Below, in pieces: positions 44,323 through 51,905 of a stretch of DNA of 64,000 nt. Within the stretch, counting starts at the first letter, position 1; each line of letters starts with the position of its first letter. Made by a program: the position numbers and the translations under genes. The notes under the pieces were generated by a model, which was not told where the DNA came from, did not search any database, and saw only the letters and a program-made list of their open reading frames with translations. The stretch comes from an uncultured Bacteroides sp. (lineage in GTDB: Bacteria; Bacteroidota; Bacteroidia; Bacteroidales; Bacteroidaceae): the NCBI GenBank assembly GCA_900553815.1, contig USEY01000004.1, positions 1 to 64,000 of the forward strand. The letters run 5' to 3'.

Positions 44323-46854
44323 TTATTCTTGGCTTTGTCCGTAGCCGAGAGCCTCGGTCAGCGGCACAAACCGGTAGCCTTTGCGCTGTAGTTGCCTGAT
44401 GAGCTGTTCAAGCGGGCGTTTATAGAACTTGTCGGTGCGGCGGTCGTCGGTACCGAAGTGAACAAGCATCAAATGGCCGTTCATCCCCTCTTTCTTCTCT
44501 ACTTCCATCACTTTGTTCAGGATTTCCTTGCTGCTCCGATAGTTTTTCATGTCGGGCGTGGTATAATCGGCATTGGTCAGGGTGCCGGGAGTGAAGTTGA
44601 TGAGTTGCAGGCCCATGGCTTGTGCCCAGGCCGACACTTGCCGGTTGTAGTACTCATAGGGTGGGATGAAGAAGGGAGCTTCCTGCGGGGTGATGCCAAA
44701 AGGACGCATGACCTCAAAGCTGCGACGCAGGTCGTCCTCAAATTCCTGACGGTTGACGAGTAGCGAGTCGCGGTCTTCCCACGAGGCATAGAGCAGGTGT
44801 CCGTAGCTGTGGCTGCTGACATAATGTCCGTCGGCCTTTAGTTGTTTCACTACGTCGGGATAGAGTTCGAAGAAGCGGCCGGTGAAGAAGAATGCTCCCT
44901 TGATGCGATACTTTTTCAGTGTGCGCAGGATGTCGGCAGCCCCGTCGGCCTTGTCGTGGGCGGTGAAGACAAGGGTGAGCTGCTTCTTGGCAGGGTCGGT
45001 GCGCGTGATGCAGCCGTCGTGGTAGACGTTGCGGCTTATATTGCCTCCGCCTTGCCTCATGCCTTCCTTCTGCATAGCCGACAGGTAGTAGGTAAGGCTG
45101 GCCGTGCCGTCCATGGTAGGTTCGTTGGTGGAGTAGTCGTGCAAGGCGTCGTGATAGACCATGAGGTCGGGTTGGAAACGCTCATAGTCCTGACCGGGCA
45201 CACCGGGTATGCCGGTCATGTTGACCCCGCGCAGGCTTTCAAAGATGCTGCGATAGACAGGGCCGTCGACCAGTCCGCCGGTGGTGTTGCCCGCCCCGGC
45301 ATTGAGCAGCGAGGAGTGGGGCTGCGACGGATAGTCGCCATGCAGGGGCAGCTCAACTATCATGCTCGTGCCCCATGGATTGCACCCCAGCAGCCAGTCG
45401 AGCAGAGCGGTCTCCATTTCCAGGTAAGTGCTGTCGGCCGTCAGTTCGCGATAGAGCCTGCACTGGGTCAGCATGGCCGACGTCAGGTTGTTGGAGCACC
45501 AGATGTAGGGGATGCCATGCAGGAAAGGACTTTCCACGGCTTTCTCATGTGTACGTACGATGCCGGCCCGCAGATTGCGGATGAACTCGCGGCTGATGCG
45601 CTCGTTGCCCGAACGGGCCAGCCAGTAGTGGCCCATGTTCATGAACGGATACCACTGGTAGTGGCGCGCACTGTCGGCTCCCATCCAAGGGGTCACGGGT
45701 TCGCGCCGCCCGTACTCCAGTGCCTGTTTGAGGTAAGCCTCGTTGCCCGTCTTGTGATATAGCTCCATGGCTCCCAATTCCATGTCGTCCGTCCAGTTGT
45801 CTTCTTCATATATATAAGGAGAGAGGACGGAGGCCGTCTGGCAGACGCCGGGATGCTTCACGCCCTCCTCGTAGGCATCGGCAGCCTTGCGGCCTATTTC
45901 TTCGGCAAACTCGGGGTAGAAATCTTTCAGGATGGACGCGCCCAGTGCAAAGCAGGAGGCAAACTTGCCTGCCGTACTGGCCACGCCGGTGGTGGCGTTG
46001 GTGTACTTGCCACGCTGCTGGGGCTCGCCGCTACAGAAGTAGACCGGGCGTCCGTTGCCAGGGCCGTAGCCATAGTCCACCTTGTCCTTGTTGGGCAGGC
46101 GCATGCCGGCATGGTCGCGGTCGTCGGCTATCTGGTTGTGGAGTTCACCCTTGGCCGGGTTCATGCGGTTGAGCCAGTCGAGTCCCCACTTTATCTCGTC
46201 CACGATGTCGGGGATGCCGTTGGCGCCCGGCTTGCCGTCGGCACCGTATGCGTCGGCAAACGATTCGGGATTCTGCTGGTAGGCAAACATCATCTGGTAG
46301 ATGGCGTTGGCCGATGTGGTGGTGTATTGCAGGTAGTCGGTGGCATCGTGCCAGCCGCCGCGCACGTCGATGTGCTGTCCTGTCTTGGTGGGGTGGTAGA
46401 CGATGTAGCCGTCGTGCACGTGGCAGCTGTCCTTCAGGTAGGGATTGTAGCCGCAACGCTGCTGGCGCATGTAGTTGAGCAGGAAGTCGGCCGTGCCGTC
46501 GTAGACGCGGGTGTTGATGGGGAAGCTGGGGGAGAGGGCTTCTCCGGCCTTCAGACGGTAGGTGCCCGGGCGGGTGAACTGGCTGAAGTTGAGCCGGTAG
46601 GTAGACTGCATGTTGCCATAGCGGCCGGTGGGCTGGGGGGCATGAAAGGTTTCTACCACCTGGCCGGTGTAGTCGTCTATCAGACTGTACTCGTGCAGGT
46701 CTACAGCCTCTTCGCTCATGAATACGGCCACCTTGACCGACTGGGGCAGGTAGCCAAGCTGGTTGATGCGTATCCACTCGTCGGCGTTGGCCGTCAGTGC
46801 CAGGCACAAGGCCGACAGGGCCAAAAGCGTTTTTCTGTTCTTCATGTTTTTCAT
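44323..46854 (-). CDS. Secreted GH9 glycoside hydrolase fused to a polysaccharide deacetylase (CE4-like) domain
   Basis: This 843-aa protein has a signal peptide (to about TANA, residue 24) and a CelD-type Ig-like N-domain (about 27-115). A GH9 (alpha/alpha)6 domain follows, with the catalytic-base motif GGWHDATDY (D170, D173) and the acid in YSTNEPTMDG. A NodB-like deacetylase domain ends the protein. There, motif 2 HSYGH is intact and VHFGTDD is present, but the usual TFDDGP is replaced by FTAHDKADGA and motif 3 lacks its Arg (PPYEYYN). The domain pair suggests a beta-glucan or amino-sugar glycan as substrate; this is inference. No SusC/D genes are adjacent. Confidence 0.9.
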   Translation of the reverse strand: MKNMKNRKTLLALSALCLALTANADEWIRINQLGYLPQSVKVAVFMSEEAVDLHEYSLIDDYTGQVVETFHAPQPTGRYGNMQSTYRLNFSQFTRPGTYRLKAGEALSPSFPINTRVYDGTADFLLNYMRQQRCGYNPYLKDSCHVHDGYIVYHPTKTGQHIDVRGGWHDATDYLQYTTTSANAIYQMMFAYQQNPESFADAYGADGKPGANGIPDIVDEIKWGLDWLNRMNPAKGELHNQIADDRDHAGMRLPNKDKVDYGYGPGNGRPVYFCSGEPQQRGKYTNATTGVASTAGKFASCFALGASILKDFYPEFAEEIGRKAADAYEEGVKHPGVCQTASVLSPYIYEEDNWTDDMELGAMELYHKTGNEAYLKQALEYGRREPVTPWMGADSARHYQWYPFMNMGHYWLARSGNERISREFIRNLRAGIVRTHEKAVESPFLHGIPYIWCSNNLTSAMLTQCRLYRELTADSTYLEMETALLDWLLGCNPWGTSMIVELPLHGDYPSQPHSSLLNAGAGNTTGGLVDGPVYRSIFESLRGVNMTGIPGVPGQDYERFQPDLMVYHDALHDYSTNEPTMDGTASLTYYLSAMQKEGMRQGGGNISRNVYHDGCITRTDPAKKQLTLVFTAHDKADGAADILRTLKKYRIKGAFFFTGRFFELYPDVVKQLKADGHYVSSHSYGHLLYASWEDRDSLLVNRQEFEDDLRRSFEVMRPFGITPQEAPFFIPPYEYYNRQVSAWAQAMGLQLINFTPGTLTNADYTTPDMKNYRSSKEILNKVMEVEKKEGMNGHLMLVHFGTDDRRTDKFYKRPLEQLIRQLQRKGYRFVPLTEALGYGQSQE

Positions 46855-46940
46855 TTGTTTTGTTATAAAATAATACTATGTGTTAAGTGTGTTCGCTGTC
46901 TCATGCGCGTCGGCCTGAAAGTGCTTGCTCGTCCGGTCGG

Positions 46941-47072
46941 AAAAAGACGCCTGTGTTTTCACTGAAAGACGCCCGTGTTTCCACTGAAAGACGCCTGTGT
47001 TTATACCCCAAAGACGCCTGTGTTTTGACTGAAAGACGCTCGTGTTTGTCCAGCAACACAGGCGTCTTTTTC
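46941..47072 (-). repeat. 22-bp-period array with inverted cap (copy 2 of a dispersed element)
   Basis: AAAGACGC starts at 46943, 46965, 46987, 47010 and 47032 (steps 22, 22, 23, 22). The inverted arm AACACAGGCGTCTTT is at 47055-47069. Read on the minus strand it has the same plan as the 23.7-kb array: inverted cap, five copies of ACACAGGCGTCTTT-like core, and the 23-bp step between copies 2 and 3 with a GGGGTA spacer. It lies 3' of the fimbrillin operon and 5' of the GH9 gene. Confidence 0.88.
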
Positions 47073-47273
47073 AAATGCCCCTCCGGCCTCCTCTTGGCAG
47101 GTCTCCCGAGTAAGTCGCATTTCTTGGCATATCTTTCTTATATACAGTGTATTACGCTGATTTTCCGATGCTCTTGTTTCATAGGCCTCCGTACGGCTAC
47201 AAAAATAGGAAATAATGGCTTTCGGCCGAAGAAATCGGGGTAAAACTTCGGCTTTCGACCCCTGAAAAATGAA

Positions 47274-47311
47274 GCAGGCACCGGTCTGCGTGGAGCATGA
47301 CCGATGCCTGC
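47274..47311 (-). terminator. Terminator of the fimbrillin-like operon
   Basis: Arms of 13 bp (GCAGGCACCGGTC at 47274-47286 and GACCGATGCCTGC at 47299-47311) pair with one mismatch. On the minus strand the stem is followed by TTCATTTTT. It lies 24 bp past the last stop codon of the operon. Confidence 0.78.
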
Positions 47312-47334
47312 GAGATGACGAATATGTAAAATTT

Positions 47335-49569
47335 TCAGTAAATGAACTCGACGTCGGACTTGACAAAGCGCAGGATGCGCGTGTCCTTGGGGCCTCCACC
47401 GTTGAACTGTAGCCCCCACTGCCCGTTGTACCAACCGCTGCCGTTGGCCGCATAGCAGGCAAAGAGCAGCTTGTTGTGGTTGATGCCGGCCGTGCTCCAT
47501 TGCGCGCCGGGGCCGTAGAAGGTGACCGATTCGTCCTTCAGGCCGTTGTGCTTGTTGTAGACCTCGAAGTGGAAGGTCTGGGGCAGGGTGATGGTGCCGA
47601 GGCTGATGTCGCTGCGGCTGCCCGACTCCACGAACACCTGCTTGTTGCCCTCCCAGGGGCTGTAGACGTTGTAGGGGCCTCCGCTGCGGTCGATGTACAT
47701 CCACCATTCCTGGAAGATGCGGTTGTAGTATTCGATGGGTGGAAGCTCGTAGCCGTCAGGGGCCAGCAGATGAGGGTCGAGCTGGTTGGTGTTCGATATG
47801 CCACCCGCTACAAATCCGTCGTGCGTGGCCACTCCGTCCTTTTCCACTACGCGCATCATCTTGTTGCCCTGGCACGACCATGGCCACAGCTCAAGATACT
47901 CCTCGGGCGTGCATTGGTTGAGGTACTCCAGCACGCTGAGACCTTGCTGTGCGGCGGGGTCGCTGACGGGCGACACTTGGTCGTCGAAGTTGCGCGAGTC
48001 GCCGCGGGCATTGTACTTGCACCAGTAGACACCGTTCATCAGAGTGACGGGCAGCCCGTAGTTGCGTCTGATGATGGTATATTCCTCGCGTCCGGTGCCA
48101 TCGGGGTTGCTCAGTACGATGCGCGCCCACTGCTTGCGTCCGTCGGCCTGCTGGTCGTTGGGGCGCCATCCGGCTACGATGCGCCAAGTGCCCGGTGTTT
48201 CGTCAGACTCCATAGCCTTGAGCCAGGGTGAGTTGGGGTCTTCGTACTCTATGCTCACCTGTTTGCCGGCTACGGGCGTCAGGGTGCCCAGTTCGTTGTC
48301 TATGTAGCGGTCGAAGTCGCAGGTCAGGCCGTCGGTGAAGGTCAGCTGTCCGCCAAACTGGTTTTCATTGGGCTTCAGGCGGAATTTGATGCGGTCGGCA
48401 TAGACGTTGTCCAGCTGCTTGAACTTGATGGGGCAGGTCACTTCGGTTACCGCCTTGCCGGGTGTGCGCAGGGGGGTGCTGATGCGGAAGCTGTTGTTCA
48501 GGTATCCGTTGCTGCCGTCGGTCAGCGGCTCGATGCTGATGCCTTGTGCGGCTGCCTCCTGTGTCAGGAGCTCCACGTCGGTGTCGGCGGCAAGGGCAAG
48601 GAGTAGCTGTGTTGCGGTGTAGGGTATCTCGACGATATCGAAGCTGTCTTCCTGGATGACGTTGACGCCGCTGGGCAGTTGCGAGCGGTCGCGGTCGACG
48701 CGCACCACGCCCGACAGGTCGGCTGTCGCTCCGGGCTTGTCGCCCTCGTTCCATTCTTCTATTTCCATTTTCAGCTCAATGTCGTTGCCGGTGAGCTTGA
48801 TGGTATAGACGGCGTTGCGCTTGATGGTGGCTGGCAACATGCCGGTCAGGGGTTTGGATTGCCCGTTCACCGTGGTGTGGATGGTCACTTCCAGCTGCTC
48901 GTTTTGTTGTTCGCACAGATAAAAGAGGCCGTTGACACTGGTGGCCTGGGGCGTGTCGAATTTCTTGTTCAGGTCTTCGTAGGTGGTTTGAGGAGCTGTT
49001 TGCACGTCGGCTTTTTCGTAGAGGTAGCCGCTTTGTGCCACGTGGGCAATGTTGATGCTGTTGACCGCAGCCATGTTGGTGGCCATCAGCAGGTCGACGC
49101 GTGCCACCCCGTGTTTCATGTCGAGGCTCACGGCCCGTTCATTGCCTTGCAGGGTGGTTCGTCCGGTCATGAAGCACGAGGGCGCCTTGCCGGGCTCCGA
49201 GGTCAGCTCCAGGAAGTCGTCTTCGGCCATGCCGGCGTAGATTGGCTGCTTGTTCACGGCTTCACGGCTGTTGGCCATGAAGTAGACGTTGCCCTTCATG
49301 CCGGTCACGTCCAGTTGGAACTTGTTGCCTTCGTAGGGAGTAAGTTCGGTGAACAGGTGCTTCAGTTTGCCGCCTTCAAAGTGGTAAGCCGACATTTCGT
49401 TCAGTACGTTTTCTCCGGGCAGGTCCGATGGCGAGCCTTCGAGGTTGTATGATTTGGGCGACAGGGCCACGGTGGTGGTGCCTTCGGGCAGCGCAGGTTC
49501 ATCATGTTTGTCCGAGCAGGCACCGAGAGCAAGGCCCAGCAGCAGTGTGAGTGCAAGATTCTTTTTCAT
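47335..49569 (-). CDS. Fimbrillin-like lipoprotein with C-terminal lectin-fold (FISUMP-like) domain, presumed tip adhesin
   Basis: This 744-aa protein has a lipoprotein signal (LLLGLALGACSD). The first half reads like a FimB/Mfa2-type two-domain fimbrillin fold. The second half has a block of the kind found in FISUMP/C-type-lectin-fold domains (NGVYWCKYN, then APDGYELPPIEYYNRIF). It is a paralogue of the next gene upstream: both share GKQ(V/L), VAGWRPND, RNYGLP/LNYGLP, WCKYN-RGDSRNF and a matching C-terminus SDVEFIY. The RGDS tetrapeptide and the terminal strand are notable. The role as surface tip protein is inference from family and operon. Confidence 0.72.
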   Translation of the reverse strand: MKKNLALTLLLGLALGACSDKHDEPALPEGTTTVALSPKSYNLEGSPSDLPGENVLNEMSAYHFEGGKLKHLFTELTPYEGNKFQLDVTGMKGNVYFMANSREAVNKQPIYAGMAEDDFLELTSEPGKAPSCFMTGRTTLQGNERAVSLDMKHGVARVDLLMATNMAAVNSINIAHVAQSGYLYEKADVQTAPQTTYEDLNKKFDTPQATSVNGLFYLCEQQNEQLEVTIHTTVNGQSKPLTGMLPATIKRNAVYTIKLTGNDIELKMEIEEWNEGDKPGATADLSGVVRVDRDRSQLPSGVNVIQEDSFDIVEIPYTATQLLLALAADTDVELLTQEAAAQGISIEPLTDGSNGYLNNSFRISTPLRTPGKAVTEVTCPIKFKQLDNVYADRIKFRLKPNENQFGGQLTFTDGLTCDFDRYIDNELGTLTPVAGKQVSIEYEDPNSPWLKAMESDETPGTWRIVAGWRPNDQQADGRKQWARIVLSNPDGTGREEYTIIRRNYGLPVTLMNGVYWCKYNARGDSRNFDDQVSPVSDPAAQQGLSVLEYLNQCTPEEYLELWPWSCQGNKMMRVVEKDGVATHDGFVAGGISNTNQLDPHLLAPDGYELPPIEYYNRIFQEWWMYIDRSGGPYNVYSPWEGNKQVFVESGSRSDISLGTITLPQTFHFEVYNKHNGLKDESVTFYGPGAQWSTAGINHNKLLFACYAANGSGWYNGQWGLQFNGGGPKDTRILRFVKSDVEFIY

Positions 49570-49602
49570 GTTGTTACGGTTTTTGATGCAAAAAGGTTTA
49601 GG

Positions 49603-51831
49603 TTAATAAATATATTCCACTTCCGACTTGATACAGAATTTCACTCGAGTGTGGCGGTTGTCTCTTGATACATGCCAGTACTCTCCACGGTTGGCTTTCT
49701 TTTCTATCAGCCAATTGTCGTTAGCGCTGCCGGTGTAGGTGGCGTAGATGACGTAGTTGTCTACAATGGCCGATGCGTCGTTAGGCTGGTAGCCGGGGCC
49801 GTAGAGGGTGATGGACTGTCCGGCACTGTTGGTAAGCTCGTAGTGATAAACTTCGGGCAGGGTGTATCCGTCTACCTCAATGTCGGTACGTCTGTGAGGA
49901 ATGGCAACGATGGGGTTGCCGCTGTCCGAGGTGTACGAACTTTGGGCACGGTCGTAGTAGATGGCTGCTCCGTTGCGCATGATAGCCTTGAACTCATTTA
50001 CCGAGGGTATGCGGTAGCCGTCGGGGCAATGCTGGCTGTGGGGTAAGGCCGACATGTTTTGCCCTACGTTATTGTTATATCCGCTGTATTGCAGCATATC
50101 ATTCACGTAGACGGGCTTCAGGCCTTGCGTATTGGCTCCCTGATATCCGTCGCCCCACACGGCCAGATATTCCTGCGGAGTGCAGGCATCCAGATACTGG
50201 GTCATGGACAGTCCTGCCTTGGCTGCCGGGTCGTTGGCCGGAGACACTTGGTCTGCAAAGTTGCGCGAGTCGCCCCTCAGGTTGTACTTGCACCACCAGT
50301 ATCCGTTCATTTCGACCACGGGCAAGCCATAGTTCAGGCGCGAAACAATATAAGTTTCTGCAACGCTGCCGTCATTGTTGGCAATGACCAGGCTGACTGC
50401 CTGGTGGCGTCCGTTGGCTGTGATGTCGTTGGGGCGCCATCCGGCCACTACGCGGTAGCGGCCGTCTTCCTCAGCTACCAGGGTTGCCCACGGGTCCTCG
50501 CCTTCGTCAAAACGGAGGGTTAGTTGCTTGCCTGCTGCCGGTGTGACGTAGCCTAAGGTGCCGTCGATGTAGCGGTCGTAGTGGGCCTTGTAAGTCTCAG
50601 GATCCCATTGCGGGAAGCCGCTGAACGTATTGGCATTTGCTGCGATGGAGATGACGATGCGGCCCGTATGGTCTTCCTGTCCGTCCTTGTCGCGCACATT
50701 CAGGTAGAGGTACTCATGCAGGGTTTGGGGAGCTCGCAACACTGAGGTGATGCGGAAGCGGTTGCCACCAACCTCGGTAGCACGGGTGCTTGCCTGCTCG
50801 GTCAGCTCTACGCCGTCTACATGACCTTCCAGGCTATAGGTGGTTTGCGCGTTGGTGTTCAGCACCAGGCTGACATCGCTTGGCGTGTAGGGCAGGTAGA
50901 GGGTATCGCCAGCAGGGCTGATGCGGGCACCTTGGCTCAGCTGCGACTGTTGGGCGTCTATGCGTATGAGCCCCACGGGGTCGGTTTGCACCTGGTCGCC
51001 GTTTTCCCAGTCAGTTTCTTCGCTGATGACGGTGGTCAGGCTACTGCCTTTGCCCAGCACCCTGATGGTGTAGCGGGTGTTGCGCTGTATGTCGGCAGGA
51101 AAGTAGGCATGCTGTATGTTCCTCACGCCGTTGACCTTCAGATAGATATTGGCCTGTACTTTTTCACCCTTCTGCTCGTAGAGGCGGAATAAGTCGGGGC
51201 GGCCTTCGGTCAGAGCCGTCGTGAAGTGCCGGCTCAGTGTGCCATAGCGTGCGTCGGGGGCATTGGCAATTTCCTCTCCTGCAAAGATGCGGCCCGAAAG
51301 GGCGACGTTGGTCAGCACAACGCTGTCTACCTCCAAGTGGTCGACAGCCAGCTCCAGGTCGACGCGCGCATGGCTTCGTTGCAGGCTGACGGTGTTTTGT
51401 GCCTGCGCCTGGCTCAGGTCGAACGAAGTAGAGAAGAAGCGGGCTGGCTCTTGTCCGTCAGTGACTGGGGCAGAGAGAGCCAGAAACTCGGCTTCGGTAG
51501 TGCTGCCCGGCTCAAGCGGGGTGGTGAGCACCTGGCTGCCATTGGCTAGGAAGTAGAGCGTGCCGGTCAGTTCGCGCAAGGTAAGCTGGTAAGACTGGCC
51601 GTTGGCAGGGCTCAAGTTCAGGTATTGCCCAGCCAGCATACCTCCTTGAAAAAGGTAGGCGTTGAGTTCGCTTATTTCGGTCGTGGTGCCTTCGCCGTTG
51701 GCCTGTCGGGTGGCGATTGTAAAGGTTCGTCTGTCTGCTTGTCCGTCGAGGGCATCCATAGGGTCGCTGCAACTGTAGGTGGCAGGAAGCAGGGCAAGCA
51801 GGGAGAGGTATATATAGGTTGTTTGTTTCAT
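49603..51831 (-). CDS. Fimbrillin-like lipoprotein, paralogue of the downstream presumed tip adhesin
   Basis: This 742-aa protein has a lipoprotein signal (LLALLPATYSCSD). Its domain plan matches its downstream neighbour. An N-terminal fimbrillin-like half has the conserved RSHARVDLEL segment, and a middle beta-domain includes VAGWRPNDITANGRH. The C-terminal FISUMP-like block reads NGYWWCKYNLRGDSRNF and CPDGYRIPSVNEFKAIM. The last residues, SEVEYIY, mirror the paralogue's SDVEFIY. The 33-bp gap to the next gene and shared order suggest local duplication. It is probably exported to the outer surface; the ligand is unknown. Confidence 0.72.
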   Translation of the reverse strand: MKQTTYIYLSLLALLPATYSCSDPMDALDGQADRRTFTIATRQANGEGTTTEISELNAYLFQGGMLAGQYLNLSPANGQSYQLTLRELTGTLYFLANGSQVLTTPLEPGSTTEAEFLALSAPVTDGQEPARFFSTSFDLSQAQAQNTVSLQRSHARVDLELAVDHLEVDSVVLTNVALSGRIFAGEEIANAPDARYGTLSRHFTTALTEGRPDLFRLYEQKGEKVQANIYLKVNGVRNIQHAYFPADIQRNTRYTIRVLGKGSSLTTVISEETDWENGDQVQTDPVGLIRIDAQQSQLSQGARISPAGDTLYLPYTPSDVSLVLNTNAQTTYSLEGHVDGVELTEQASTRATEVGGNRFRITSVLRAPQTLHEYLYLNVRDKDGQEDHTGRIVISIAANANTFSGFPQWDPETYKAHYDRYIDGTLGYVTPAAGKQLTLRFDEGEDPWATLVAEEDGRYRVVAGWRPNDITANGRHQAVSLVIANNDGSVAETYIVSRLNYGLPVVEMNGYWWCKYNLRGDSRNFADQVSPANDPAAKAGLSMTQYLDACTPQEYLAVWGDGYQGANTQGLKPVYVNDMLQYSGYNNNVGQNMSALPHSQHCPDGYRIPSVNEFKAIMRNGAAIYYDRAQSSYTSDSGNPIVAIPHRRTDIEVDGYTLPEVYHYELTNSAGQSITLYGPGYQPNDASAIVDNYVIYATYTGSANDNWLIEKKANRGEYWHVSRDNRHTRVKFCIKSEVEYIY

Positions 51832-51905
51832 GTGTGCGAATTATTTGTTGCTAATCAGTTTGTATTTTTTCTCCGTTGGGAAAGTATTTTTCTCTCGTTG
51901 GATGG

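Larger units (their letters stand above)
46855..47334. other. 480-bp gene-free region
   Basis: It contains the fimbrillin-operon terminator, a weaker GGGGT/ACCCC stem near 47236-47262, the second capped 22-bp array, and the AT-rich leader of the GH9 gene, where I see no good -7 box. The ORF read through the array is a product of the repeats. Confidence 0.65.
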
